Shown here one piece after another: positions 7,030-15,459 of a stretch of 24,379 bases of DNA; within the stretch, counting starts at the first letter, position 1; each line of letters opens with the position of its first letter. This DNA is from an uncultured Clostridia bacterium (GTDB taxonomy: Bacteria; Bacillota; Clostridia; Christensenellales; Borkfalkiaceae). The stretch covers positions 1 through 24,379 of the forward strand of contig CAKVPH010000026.1 of assembly GCA_934796775.1 (NCBI GenBank), read 5' to 3'. The notes under the pieces are model-generated. The model had not been told where the DNA came from, ran no database searches, and saw only the letters and a list, made by a program, of their open reading frames with translations. Position numbers and translations under genes: made by a program.

Positions 7030-7174
7030 AAAATACGATAAATTTATATATAGTGCCATAACTTTGCGATTTTGCGTTTTGCCCTTTATTTATTTGTTTG
7101 ATTTTACGGTGAAAACGTACGCAAAACTATGAGTTGCTTTGATATATTTTTATACGAAAAAACGGGAGACTATT

Positions 7175-8785
7175 ATGCACATCATTGACTTAAGCTCCCT
7201 GTTTCTTATGTCTACCGCGGTTGTTGCGGTAATAGCCGGAGTTGTTGCGCTTGTTTTAGGCGCGGCGGGCGGTGTATTTTTCGGAAGTAAGATTCTTCAG
7301 AAAAAACGCGAACAAAAAATCGGATCTGCCGAAACCGTAATTGCAAAAATGAAGGAAGAAGCGGAAAGCGAATGCAAGCAGATTAAAAAAGAAGCTATAC
7401 TCGAAGCTAAGGAACAGGACCTGAAAATGCGAAACGATTTCGAGCGCGAATCTAAAGAAAAACGCTTGGAATTGCAAAAAATGGAACAAAGACTCGTTCA
7501 GAAAGACGAAATTCTTAACAAAAAGGACGCAAATCTTTTAAAAAAGAACGAGGAATTAGAAGAACAAAAACGTAATCTCGAAAAGAAAGATCAGGACGTA
7601 AATCTTTTAAAAGAAAAGGTTGAAAAACAGCACGAACTTATGATAACCGAGCTTGAAAAAGTAGCTCAGCTTACCAAAGAAGAAGCTAAAAATCAGATTA
7701 TGGAATCGGTGCAGGACGAAGCGCGCAGAGATAGCGCGGTAACAGTTCGCCGCATCGAAGAAGAAGCCAAAGAAGAAGCCGATAAAAAGGCAAAGGAGAT
7801 AATCACTCTTGCCATACAGCGTTGCTGTACCGATCACGCGTCGGAAATAACGGTTTCGGTCGTTCCGCTCCCCAGCGACGACATGAAAGCGCGTATAATC
7901 GGCCGTGAGGGCAGAAATATAAGAGCTATTGAAAATGCAACCGGCGTAGAACTCGTTATAGACGATACGCCCGAAGTCGTTATTTTGTCGGGCTTTGATC
8001 CCGTCAGACGCGAAGTTGCAAGGTTGTCGCTTGAAAAGCTTATAACAGACGGAAGAATTCACCCCGCTCGCATTGAAGAAACGGTTGAAAAAACTGCAAA
8101 AGAACTCGACCAAAAGATTAAAGAAGCGGGCGAAGCCGCTATGTTTGATTGCGGTTTATTCGGAATTCATCCCGAACTTATAAAACTGCTCGGCAGACTA
8201 AAATTCAGAACAAGTTACGGCCAGAACGTTTTACAGCATTCTATCGAAGTTTCGTATCTTGCCGGGCTTATGGCACAGGAACTCGGCGTTGACGTAAACC
8301 TTGCAAAACGCGGCGGCTTGCTGCACGATATAGGTAAAGCGGTTGACCACGAAATAGAAGGTACGCACGTTCAGATAGGTACCGACCTTGCAAAGAAGTA
8401 CAAAGAAAACAAGAACGTAGTAAACTGCATTCAGGCGCACCACGGCGACGTAGAGCCTAAAACGGTTGAAGCCGTTCTGGTTGCCGCAGCAGACGCAATT
8501 TCGGGCGCAAGACCGGGCGCAAGAAGAGAAACAAGCACCAACTACGTCAAGAGGTTGGAATCCTTGGAAAATATTGCTTCATCGTTTGCGGGCGTTGATA
8601 AATCTTATGCCATTCAGGCAGGAAGAGAAATCCGCGTTATCGTTAAACCCGAACAGGTTGACGATGTAAAAGCAATGTATCTCGCCAAGGATATCGCAAA
8701 GAAGATAGAAAGCGAACTCGAATATCCCGGGCAGATTAAGGTAAACGTAATCAGGGAATCAAGAGCGATTGAATACGCTAAATAA
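7175..8785 (+). CDS. rny: Ribonuclease Y
   Basis: Membrane-anchored endoribonuclease that starts bulk mRNA decay and RNA processing in Firmicutes. With the start at 7175 the protein has 536 residues, close to the family norm of about 520. Seen in order: an N-terminal membrane span (about 13-37), a long charged coiled coil (about 41-215), a KH RNA-binding domain with IIGREGRNIRAIE (241-253) and the FDPVRRE segment, and an HD domain with H355, H384-D385 (LLHDIGKAVDHE) and the later AHHGD and ARPGARRE blocks. All catalytic residues are present. A TTG at 7139 in the same frame would add 12 residues, but GGGAG (7164-7168) six bases before the ATG at 7175 decides for the latter. It has its own promoter and terminator, so it is probably monocistronic. 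Confidence 0.97.
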   Translation: MHIIDLSSLFLMSTAVVAVIAGVVALVLGAAGGVFFGSKILQKKREQKIGSAETVIAKMKEEAESECKQIKKEAILEAKEQDLKMRNDFERESKEKRLELQKMEQRLVQKDEILNKKDANLLKKNEELEEQKRNLEKKDQDVNLLKEKVEKQHELMITELEKVAQLTKEEAKNQIMESVQDEARRDSAVTVRRIEEEAKEEADKKAKEIITLAIQRCCTDHASEITVSVVPLPSDDMKARIIGREGRNIRAIENATGVELVIDDTPEVVILSGFDPVRREVARLSLEKLITDGRIHPARIEETVEKTAKELDQKIKEAGEAAMFDCGLFGIHPELIKLLGRLKFRTSYGQNVLQHSIEVSYLAGLMAQELGVDVNLAKRGGLLHDIGKAVDHEIEGTHVQIGTDLAKKYKENKNVVNCIQAHHGDVEPKTVEAVLVAAADAISGARPGARRETSTNYVKRLESLENIASSFAGVDKSYAIQAGREIRVIVKPEQVDDVKAMYLAKDIAKKIESELEYPGQIKVNVIRESRAIEYAK

Positions 8786-8793
8786 TAAAAAAC

Positions 8794-8841
8794 GGGGCAG
8801 AAGAACTTTGTGCTTTTCAAGCGCGGCTTATGCCCCTTTTT
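8794..8841 (+). terminator. Terminator of rny
   Basis: GGGGCA (8794-8799) pairs with TGCCCC (8831-8836) around a structured 31-base interior, followed by TTTTTATT. It begins 9 bases after the rny stop. Confidence 0.8.
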
Positions 8842-8856
8842 ATTACTAAAAACAAT

Positions 8857-8886
8857 GCGATAATCAATCTATAGCTTAACTTTTTT
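8857..8886 (+). repeat. Dispersed element copy D
   Basis: CGATAATCAATCTATAGC (8858-8875) is followed by TTAACTTTTTT; three or four bases differ from the core of copies C and E. The copy ends 22 bases before the start codon of the small membrane protein at 8908, closer to a gene than the other copies. Confidence 0.65.
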
Positions 8887-8907
8887 ATTTATATAACGTT
8901 AAACATT

Positions 8908-9330
8908 ATGGAACGTGAAGGCTTTACAAACAAGAAAAACAGCATAGGTTCGCTGATAATTCAGGCTATCGTTTTATGCGGCGCGGCAATTATCGTTACG
9001 GCTTTAATTTACGGCGCGCTTAATGTATTTAAGTCAAACGACGGCAAACAGCTCAACAAATGGACGGCTTCGCTCGTCGGCGGAATCGTGGGCGTACTTT
9101 TTCATCTCTCGTGTATGATAGTAATAAACGTCGGGCAGTATATTGCGATATCCGTAAGGCGGTTAGCCGATTTTTTTCAGGACTTAAAATTTTCGTTTAA
9201 AATCGCCGCCATGGGGTATAAAGAAAACGTAAGAGAAAACGGGCTTAATTTTTTAGTTTATTTTTTAACGTTTGTTTTTAACGCGTCGTGGTTTACGGTA
9301 AGCCTTATAAACGTTTTAAAACTTTTATAG
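8908..9330 (+). CDS. Unknown small membrane protein, three predicted spans
   Basis: I do not recognise this family. The 140-residue product has three hydrophobic stretches, about residues 14-42, 54-82 and 113-138, with a basic, partly amphipathic segment between the last two (RRLADFFQDLKFSFKIAAMGYKENVREN region). No catalytic motif is visible. No Shine-Dalgarno sequence lies before the ATG; TATAAC at 8892-8897 could serve as a -10 box giving a leader of only a few bases. The coding frame is open over its full length, with base use like its neighbours. It sits between rny and uvrC with a terminator before it, so it may be expressed with uvrC. A start at a later codon cannot be excluded. Confidence 0.7.
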   Translation: MEREGFTNKKNSIGSLIIQAIVLCGAAIIVTALIYGALNVFKSNDGKQLNKWTASLVGGIVGVLFHLSCMIVINVGQYIAISVRRLADFFQDLKFSFKIAAMGYKENVRENGLNFLVYFLTFVFNASWFTVSLINVLKLL

Positions 9331-9348
9331 GTACAGGAAAAAATTTAT

Positions 9349-9377
9349 TTGATAAACGAACGTAACTTTTATAAATA
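9349..9377 (+). promoter_or_regulatory. Possible promoter before uvrC
   Basis: TTGATA (9349-9354), a 17-bp spacer and TAAATA (9372-9377), in the 107-base gap between the small membrane-protein gene and uvrC. The match is moderate, so read-through from upstream is equally possible. Confidence 0.4.
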
Positions 9378-9437
9378 AAAGTGCAACGGCATTTTTAACC
9401 GACCGTTTCAGATAGTAAGGTAATCAAAAAGGATATT

Positions 9438-11258
9438 ATGCGCAAAGACCTTGAGGACAAAATAAGACTTCTTCCTAAAAATCCCGGCGTGTACGTCATG
9501 CTCGATGCCGACGGGATTATTATCTATGTCGGAAAGGCTAAAAATTTAAAAAACAGGGTAACGCAGTATTTTTACGACAACGTAAAAACGGATAAAGTTA
9601 TGGCGATGGTATCGAATATCGCCGACTTTTATTACATTATAACCAACTCCGAGGCGGACGCTCTTTCGCTTGAAAACAACCTTATAAAAAAGAACAAGCC
9701 AAAATACAACATTCTTTTAAAAGACGATAAAACCTATCCGTCGCTCAGAATAGACTTAAAAAAGGAATTTCCTTATTTCGAAGTGGTAAGGCGTATACGG
9801 CGTGACGGAGCAAGGTATTTCGGTCCGTTTATGGCGGGCGTTTCGGCAAAAGAAATTCTTGAAATAATAAATTGTACGTTTTTACTAAGAAGCTGTAATA
9901 TGGTTATTACCGAAAACACACGAAAGCGCGAGTGCTTAAAGTACCATATAAAACGCTGTATGGGACCGTGTAACGGGTTCTGCACGAAAAAAGAGTATAT
10001 GGAAAGGGTAAATGCGGCGCTGGATTTTCTTGCGGGTAATGATGACGAAGCCGAAGAAATTTTGCGTTCCAAAATGCAGTTTTTTTCCGAAAACGAAGAT
10101 TTTGAGCTTGCGATTCTATATCGCGATCGCATAAACAGCTTAAAAAAGATACGAGAAAAGAAAATTACATCGCTCAACCGCTTTATTTCGTGCGACGTTG
10201 CGGCTATTGCGAGCGACAACATTCATTCGGCAATAAACGTTTTAATAACGCGCGGCGGCAGAATGCAGGGCGGCAAATATTTTGCGCTTGAAAACGCGCC
10301 CGGCTCGCAGGAAGAAAATCTTGAAAGTTTTTTAATGCGCTTTTACGATAAAAATAATGAAATTCCCGATGAAATCATCGTAAATAAGGAACTACCCGCG
10401 GCTCCGCTTTTAGAACAGTTTTTTAAAGATAATTTCGGGAAAAAGACCGATATAATTTTTGCAAAGCAGGGCGTAAGGCGGCAGCTTACCGAAATGGCGG
10501 AAATAAACGCAGCCGACTATCTTGAAAAATCGATTGATAAAATAAAACACAAATCGGATATGACGGTGCTTGCGTGCAATCGGCTTAAAGAAGTGCTTAA
10601 CCTTGAAAAATATCCCAAGCGCATAGAATGTTACGATATATCTGATATTTCGGGCGTAGACAAAGTGGGTGCAATGATCGTGTTTATAGACGGCGTAAAA
10701 GCCCCCGATTTATATCGTAGATTTAAAATAAAAACGGTAGAAGGCACCGACGACTTTGCAAGTTTAAGGGAAGTTTTAACCCGCCGCATAGAAAGGCTTA
10801 AAACCGACGAAGATCGATTCGAAAAACCTGATCTTGTAATAATCGACGGCGGCAAAGGGCAATTTTCAGCCGTCGAAGAAGTGTTTAAAGCGCAGAATTT
10901 TGACGTTCCGCTCATATCGGTTGCTAAGCAACACGAAGAGATATTTACTCAAAACTCCGGTAAGCCCGTTATTTTGGAAAGGAGCGATTATTGTTTAAGG
11001 CTCATTCAAAGAATAAGGGACGAAACTCACCGTTTTGCTATAACTTATCACCGTAGCACGCATCTTAAAAAGGCGTTTTCCACGGAACTTGGCAAAATAG
11101 AAGGGCTTGGCAAAAAGCGCATACAAATTCTTCTGGACGAATTTAAAAGTGTGGGCGAAATTGCAAAAGCAGATAAAGATCGGCTTGCCGCCGTTCACGG
11201 TATAGGCGAAAAGCAAGCCGAAATCATATATAATTATTTTAATAAACGGGAGGATTGA
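9438..11258 (+). CDS. uvrC: Excinuclease ABC subunit C
   Basis: Makes both incisions around bulky DNA lesions in nucleotide excision repair, acting with UvrA and UvrB, which are not in the window. The 606 residues are full length. Seen: the GIY-YIG nuclease domain for the 3' cut (GVYVM at 17-21, IIYVGKAKNLKNR at 28-40), a four-cysteine-type segment around CLKYHIKRCMGPCNGFC, the UVR motif for UvrB contact (about 207-242), the RNase H-like domain for the 5' cut with ECYDISDISG and DLVIIDGGKGQ, and C-terminal helix-hairpin-helix repeats (IEGLGKKRIQILL, VHGIGEKQAEII). AAGGA (9429-9433) precedes the ATG by four bases. The next gene, hprK, starts 19 bases after its stop; uvrC and hprK are neighbours in other Clostridia, so this is ordinary synteny. 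Confidence 0.97.
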   Translation: MRKDLEDKIRLLPKNPGVYVMLDADGIIIYVGKAKNLKNRVTQYFYDNVKTDKVMAMVSNIADFYYIITNSEADALSLENNLIKKNKPKYNILLKDDKTYPSLRIDLKKEFPYFEVVRRIRRDGARYFGPFMAGVSAKEILEIINCTFLLRSCNMVITENTRKRECLKYHIKRCMGPCNGFCTKKEYMERVNAALDFLAGNDDEAEEILRSKMQFFSENEDFELAILYRDRINSLKKIREKKITSLNRFISCDVAAIASDNIHSAINVLITRGGRMQGGKYFALENAPGSQEENLESFLMRFYDKNNEIPDEIIVNKELPAAPLLEQFFKDNFGKKTDIIFAKQGVRRQLTEMAEINAADYLEKSIDKIKHKSDMTVLACNRLKEVLNLEKYPKRIECYDISDISGVDKVGAMIVFIDGVKAPDLYRRFKIKTVEGTDDFASLREVLTRRIERLKTDEDRFEKPDLVIIDGGKGQFSAVEEVFKAQNFDVPLISVAKQHEEIFTQNSGKPVILERSDYCLRLIQRIRDETHRFAITYHRSTHLKKAFSTELGKIEGLGKKRIQILLDEFKSVGEIAKADKDRLAAVHGIGEKQAEIIYNYFNKRED

Positions 11259-11277
11259 TCCGTAAAGGGGCAGAAGG

Positions 11278-12255
11278 TTGCCTTTTTCGGACGATAAAAC
11301 CATTATGAACGTTAAAAAACATAAACAGACAGAGGAAAACGAAGTAAGAGTCGTTTCCTGCGAAGAATTTGCCGAACAGCTCGGGCTTGAAATCGTTTAT
11401 GCGGGGCGCGGCAACATGACTATCGATTCTATCAGCGTATCCCGTCCGGGGCTTCAGCTTGCGGGTTACTTTCAGCATTTTGCAAGCGACCGCGTTCAGG
11501 TTATAGGCAACGCCGAACACGAATTTATAAAGAGCTTGCCGTTGGAAAAAAAGGAACGCATGTTTGAAAAATTTTTTGTTGATAATCTGCCCTGCGTGGT
11601 TATGGCAAGAAATCTTGAAGTAGACGAAGTTCTTGGCGAAACCGCAAGAAGATGCGGCTGTCCGATTTTCCGCTCGAGTGCGGTAACTACCGTGCTTATT
11701 CACGACCTTATGGTATATTTAAACGAGCTTTTAGCTCCCGTAACCGTAATGCATGCGGTAATGCTGGATATTTCGGGCGTTGGCGTACTGATAACAGGGC
11801 ATGCGGGCGTAGGTAAAAGCGAAACCGCGCTGGAACTTATCTCTCGCGGACACAGACTTGTTGCCGACGATACCGTTATAGTAAAAAACAACGGCGAAAT
11901 TCTCGTTGCGTCTTGTCCTAAAAAGATTCAATATTATATGGAAGTGCGCGGGATCGGCATAATAAACGTAAAAACCATGTTCGGACCGGGTGCTATTCGT
12001 CCCGAAAAAACGGTAGAGCTTGTTGCGGAGCTTGTGCACTGGAACGAACTTAGCGATATCGACAGGCTTGGCGACGAAAAAGCAACTACCGAAATTTTAG
12101 GAATGACCGTTCCTAAACTTATTATTCCGGTAAGCCCGGGTAGAAATATTCCTATTATATTAGAAACGGCTGCGCGTCAGTTCAGGCTTGAAGAACTCGG
12201 TTATTCCGCCGTAGACGAATTACTGAGCAAAGCTTTCGTTAAAAACGAAGAGTAA
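11278..12255 (+). CDS. hprK: HPr kinase/phosphorylase
   Basis: Phosphorylates HPr on serine 46 and reverses this by phosphorolysis, setting carbon catabolite control in Firmicutes. The 325 residues contain Walker A GHAGVGKS (174-181) inside the family block GVGVLITGHAGVGKSETA, preceded by H159 at the usual HG position (here HA), then GHRLVADD (191-198) and the family signature EVRGIGIINVKTMFG (222-236). These are all characteristic. The start is a TTG at 11278 with AAAGGGG (11264-11270) seven bases ahead; an ATG at 11305 in the same frame has no ribosome site and would give 316 residues. Both lengths suit the family. HPr itself is not in the window. Spacing to uvrC is 19 bases, so the two are probably cotranscribed. 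Confidence 0.95.
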   Translation: MPFSDDKTIMNVKKHKQTEENEVRVVSCEEFAEQLGLEIVYAGRGNMTIDSISVSRPGLQLAGYFQHFASDRVQVIGNAEHEFIKSLPLEKKERMFEKFFVDNLPCVVMARNLEVDEVLGETARRCGCPIFRSSAVTTVLIHDLMVYLNELLAPVTVMHAVMLDISGVGVLITGHAGVGKSETALELISRGHRLVADDTVIVKNNGEILVASCPKKIQYYMEVRGIGIINVKTMFGPGAIRPEKTVELVAELVHWNELSDIDRLGDEKATTEILGMTVPKLIIPVSPGRNIPIILETAARQFRLEELGYSAVDELLSKAFVKNEE

Positions 12256-12313
12256 ACTACGTAAAGTAAAATTTTACAGATTTTTTCATATTATATATAA
12301 ACGGATATAGAAT

Positions 12314-13387
12314 ATGAAAATGCCTGTTGAATTTTTCGCTGCGTCGTACGACGAATTGCCCAAAGCGGTTATAGATCTTTCGGCTATAAGGCAAAATGCT
12401 ATAAAAATAAAAGGTTGCTTAGGCTCGGCAAAGTTTTGCGCCGTGGTAAAGTCCGATGCTTACGGGCATGGCTTAGTAAAAGTTGCCGATGCCGTTTCGG
12501 ATATTGCCGACTGTTTTGCTGTATCTTCGATAGCGGAAGCCGCATGTTTAAGGTTTTGCGGAATACAAAAACCCGTGCTGTGCCTTTTGCCTGTTTCCGA
12601 CGTGTTTTCGGCTTATATAAACGACGTTTCTATTTGCGTTTCCTGCCACGACGATTTTTTAAAAATAAAAAGTTCGGCAAAGGAAAAAAACGTTTACCCG
12701 AAACTACATTTTGCTATAAATACAGGCATGAACAGGCTGGGGTACGATGATATTCAACTTTTAAAAAGTGACGCTATAAGTTCGTTATCAAACGGTTTTA
12801 CCGTTGAAGGCGTGTTTTCTCACTTTTACAATTCCGAGGTGGAAACAAGCGTAAAAAAACAGTACGAAAGGTTTTTGCCGTTTTTGAACGTTATAAAAAG
12901 CGTAAACTCAAATGCTGTTTCGCATATATCGGCAAGCGGCGGCTTTTTATACGGGAAATACAACCTCGATATGGTGCGCATAGGTCTGCTAATGTACGGC
13001 TATAGGCCGTTTAACGCGCAGTTCGATGTAAAGCCCGCTATGAAAATAACCGCAAGAAAATTGCTTGAACGAGATATAAAAAAAGGCGAAAACCTTCTGT
13101 ACGGCGATTATGTTTTACCGTGCGATGAGAAAGCGGATATTTTTAATTACGGTTATTCAAACGGACTGTTGCGCATAAAAAGCGGACTTAATAATTGTTG
13201 TATGAGTTTAAGTTCGGCAAAATCGCAAATGCAGACAGACGAAATATCAGACGAACGGGTGATTTTTGAAAATGTGCAGGAAGTTGCAAATGCGAATTCC
13301 ATAGGTATATATCAGGCAATGATTTTTGCGGGCAGCTTGCTTGCTAAAAAGTACGAAGGCATTTTTACTAAAAATAACGAATTGTAA
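12314..13387 (+). CDS. alr: Alanine racemase-like PLP enzyme with divergent C-terminus
   Basis: Expected to interconvert L- and D-alanine for peptidoglycan. Seen: the PLP lysine K46 in AVVKSDAYGHG (43-53), MNRLGY (139-144) with R141 at the carboxylate-binding position, HISASGG (204-210), VRIGLLMYG (221-229), and GYSNGLLR (280-287) whose Y281 matches the second catalytic base. Against this, the canonical C-MDQ-type block after it is replaced by NNCCMSLSSAKSQM (293-306) and the usual closing NEI...RVPR-Y block is replaced by ANSIGIYQAMIFAG. The 357 residues are slightly short for the family. It may be a functional but drifted Alr, a related racemase, or a weakened copy; no second alr lies here to compare. 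GGA at 12303-12305 is a weak ribosome site; ATG at 12314 and 12320 are both possible. Confidence 0.8.
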   Translation: MKMPVEFFAASYDELPKAVIDLSAIRQNAIKIKGCLGSAKFCAVVKSDAYGHGLVKVADAVSDIADCFAVSSIAEAACLRFCGIQKPVLCLLPVSDVFSAYINDVSICVSCHDDFLKIKSSAKEKNVYPKLHFAINTGMNRLGYDDIQLLKSDAISSLSNGFTVEGVFSHFYNSEVETSVKKQYERFLPFLNVIKSVNSNAVSHISASGGFLYGKYNLDMVRIGLLMYGYRPFNAQFDVKPAMKITARKLLERDIKKGENLLYGDYVLPCDEKADIFNYGYSNGLLRIKSGLNNCCMSLSSAKSQMQTDEISDERVIFENVQEVANANSIGIYQAMIFAGSLLAKKYEGIFTKNNEL

Positions 13388-13434
13388 ATTGCGGCAAAGT
13401 CCGATATATTAAAGACTTACAATCGGGAGAGAAT

Positions 13435-14445
13435 ATGAGAATAATTGCGGGAAAATACAAAGGAAGAACGCTTGAATCGTTTTCGGGCGATGCAGTGCGC
13501 CCTACGTCAGACAGGGCAAGAGAAGCACTCTTTTCGTGTTTGCAATTTGAAATAGAAGGCAAAAAGTTTTTAGACGCGTTCTGCGGCAGCGGTGCGGTCG
13601 GAATCGAAGCGTTATCGCGCGGGGCAAAGGAAACGTTGTTTATAGACGCTGCAAGAGATTCCGCTGAAATCACAAAAAAAAATTTAAATAAACTTAATAT
13701 TACCGCAAGAGTTTTAAATACCGATTGCACCGAGTTTTTAAAGCACACAAACGAAAAATTCGATATTGTTTTTCTTGATCCGCCGTACAAGTCGGAAAGC
13801 GGAAAAAATGCGCTTGAGATTATAGCAAAACGCGATTTGTTAAACGAGAACGGACTATGTATTATCGAACGCGGAAGTGCGTTTAACGAACTTATAGGCG
13901 GACTTTTTATTGAAAAACAGAAAAAATACGGCATTGCAAATTTTACTTTTTACCGCCTGGTGGATAAAGATACCTGCGTTTTTGCCGGCAGTTTTGATCC
14001 TATAACCAACGGGCATAAACGCATAGTCGAACGCGCGCTTGAAAAATATAAAAAAGTAATAGTTGCAATAGGCAATAATGAAAATAAAACCTATATGTTA
14101 GACCGTTTCACTCGTGAAAAAGCTGTTAAGGCAACTTTTGAAGATAATCCGCGCGTAGAAGTAGTTTATTTTGACGGACTTCTCGTTGACTTTTTAAAAA
14201 GCCGCCGCGTAACCGATAACGTTCGCGGTTTAAGGAATCAACAGGATTACGATTACGAACAGAATATGTTTGAGTTTAACCGTAAACTTTATCCGGAGAT
14301 AAAAAATATTTATATACAAGCCGAAAACGAATTTTTAAATATAAGTTCGCACCGCGTGCGCGAAATTATATTAAGCGGCGGCGATTTTTCTGAGCTTTTA
14401 GATAAAAACGCTTACGAAATAGTAAAAGCCGCGTTAAAACTATAA
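13435..14445 (+). CDS. rsmD-coaD: Fusion of 16S rRNA methyltransferase RsmD and phosphopantetheine adenylyltransferase CoaD
   Basis: One frame of 336 residues joins two complete enzymes. Residues 1-174 are RsmD, which methylates G966 of 16S rRNA: MRIIAGKYKGR start, RPTSDRAREALF (22-33), SAM-binding FLDAFCGSGAVGIEALSRGA (45-64) and the catalytic LDPPY (114-118). After a linker of about five residues, residues 180-336 are CoaD, which makes dephospho-CoA: FAGSFDPITNGH (183-194) with the TNGH nucleotidyl-transfer motif, VRGLRNQQDYDYE (263-275) and ISSHRVREI (303-311). The two genes are adjacent as ylbH-ylbI in Bacillus, so fusion of neighbours is an easy origin. No stop or frameshift separates them; a GTG at 13960 is the only plausible internal start and lacks a ribosome site. 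GGGAGA (13425-13430) precedes the ATG. Confidence 0.93.
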   Translation: MRIIAGKYKGRTLESFSGDAVRPTSDRAREALFSCLQFEIEGKKFLDAFCGSGAVGIEALSRGAKETLFIDAARDSAEITKKNLNKLNITARVLNTDCTEFLKHTNEKFDIVFLDPPYKSESGKNALEIIAKRDLLNENGLCIIERGSAFNELIGGLFIEKQKKYGIANFTFYRLVDKDTCVFAGSFDPITNGHKRIVERALEKYKKVIVAIGNNENKTYMLDRFTREKAVKATFEDNPRVEVVYFDGLLVDFLKSRRVTDNVRGLRNQQDYDYEQNMFEFNRKLYPEIKNIYIQAENEFLNISSHRVREIILSGGDFSELLDKNAYEIVKAALKL

Positions 14446-14450
14446 ATGCT

Positions 14451-15419
14451 CTATAAAAATATTTTGCAGGCTATGAAGGCTAAAAAGAAAGAAATTACGG
14501 TCATAACTAATTTTCCCGCCATAAAATATTTAAATCTTACTTTTGCCTTTGATAAAAACGCCATTTGCTGAACTATTACCGAAAGTCCGCCGAACGATAT
14601 AAGCGCGGTAATAAGCGGAATTGCGTTTTTCCCTGCATACGACAACATAAAACAGCCTTTAGTGCATTCAAAAAGTCCTGCTACAATAGCGGCGGCTTTT
14701 TTTTCGTCCTTTAATAAAACCGTCAGCAGCCATATTATAGGGTATGTTATTTTTAAATCCGAAAGTATTTCCGAAAAGACGTAAAATACCGCAATAAGCG
14801 TTCCCACGCACAAACACGATAAACTTACGTTTGCCGCGCACGAATAAAGATCTATTTTTTTTGCTTTATTTTGTAAAAGAGGGGCTATAGCACCGTTATC
14901 AATACTTTTATTTGAACTTTTACGGAATAAAACGCCTGTTAAAACACCGGATAAAATATGGCATACGAATATAATTGCGCCAAAGGCGGGGCTTTTAAGC
15001 ATACTTGCGCCCACGCTGCCGATTATAAACGAAGGACCCGAAGTCGAACAAAAAACCGACATTTTTTCCGCCTGGCGGCGGTCTATAATTTTGTTCTCGT
15101 AAAATTCGCTTATAAGCTTTGCGCCAAGCGGATAGCCCGAAACGTAGCTCATAACCGAAATAAAAGCTGCGGCTGTACCCGTTGTGTTGTATAAAAAGTT
15201 GGCAACGGGCGAAAGCGTTTTTGAAAGTATTTTTGCGCCGTCCGTCTGCCCTATAAGAAGGGTTACGAAAAAGAAGGGTAGCAGTGCCGGTAAAACCGTA
15301 AACGCCCATAAATTCAATCCCTTTAAAGTACATTCGGCATACTTTTGCGGGTTGATGATAAGGGCTGAAAGTATGACCGGAAGAAGGGCAAACATTAAGA
15401 AAAATAAAAATTTTTTCAT
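14451..15419 (-). CDS. ylbJ: YlbJ-like integral membrane protein
   Basis: Polytopic membrane protein of 322 residues with about eight hydrophobic segments and the nucleoside-recognition (Gate) type blocks seen in the sporulation protein YlbJ: VLPALLPFFFVTLLIG (42-57), VSGYPLGAKL (93-102) and CSTSGPSFIIGSVG (118-131). In Bacillus ylbJ follows ylbH (rsmD) and ylbI (coaD) on the same strand and is needed for sporulation; here it follows the fused rsmD-coaD but is inverted, ending five bases from that gene's stop. Neighbourhood and motifs together make the call good, though the transported substrate, if any, is unknown, and whether this organism sporulates cannot be told. No ribosome site precedes the ATG; TATAAT on the minus strand (15431-15436) would give a leader of about five bases. 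Confidence 0.85.
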   Translation of the reverse strand: MKKFLFFLMFALLPVILSALIINPQKYAECTLKGLNLWAFTVLPALLPFFFVTLLIGQTDGAKILSKTLSPVANFLYNTTGTAAAFISVMSYVSGYPLGAKLISEFYENKIIDRRQAEKMSVFCSTSGPSFIIGSVGASMLKSPAFGAIIFVCHILSGVLTGVLFRKSSNKSIDNGAIAPLLQNKAKKIDLYSCAANVSLSCLCVGTLIAVFYVFSEILSDLKITYPIIWLLTVLLKDEKKAAAIVAGLFECTKGCFMLSYAGKNAIPLITALISFGGLSVIVQQMAFLSKAKVRFKYFMAGKLVMTVISFFLAFIACKIFL

Positions 15420-15426
15420 AATATAA

Positions 15427-15459
15427 TTGTATTATATATAAATCTGTGATATTATTAAA
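15427..15459. promoter_or_regulatory. Overlapping divergent promoters of ylbJ and rarA
   Basis: Rightward: TTGTAT (15427-15432), 17-bp spacer, TATTAT (15450-15455), with a start expected at or next to the rarA ATG at 15462. Leftward: TTTAAT (15454-15459, read on minus), 17-bp spacer, TATAAT (15431-15436), with a start near 15424. The -10 box of each overlaps the -35 box of the other. The -35 boxes are weak matches. Confidence 0.55.

Noticed and set aside
7607..8113. 168-codon minus-strand frame inside rny
   Set aside because: Shadow of the coiled-coil and KH coding region; no start signal and no similarity.
12259..12290. GTAAAATTTTAC palindrome plus T-rich tract after hprK as a terminator
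   Set aside because: The stem is all A+T except its ends and has almost no loop, so it is too weak; hprK and alr may well be cotranscribed.
13000..13016. CTATAGG within the alr-like gene as a sixth copy of the dispersed element
   Set aside because: Only the 7-base centre matches; the flanking GATAATC and ACTTTTT parts are missing and the site is coding.
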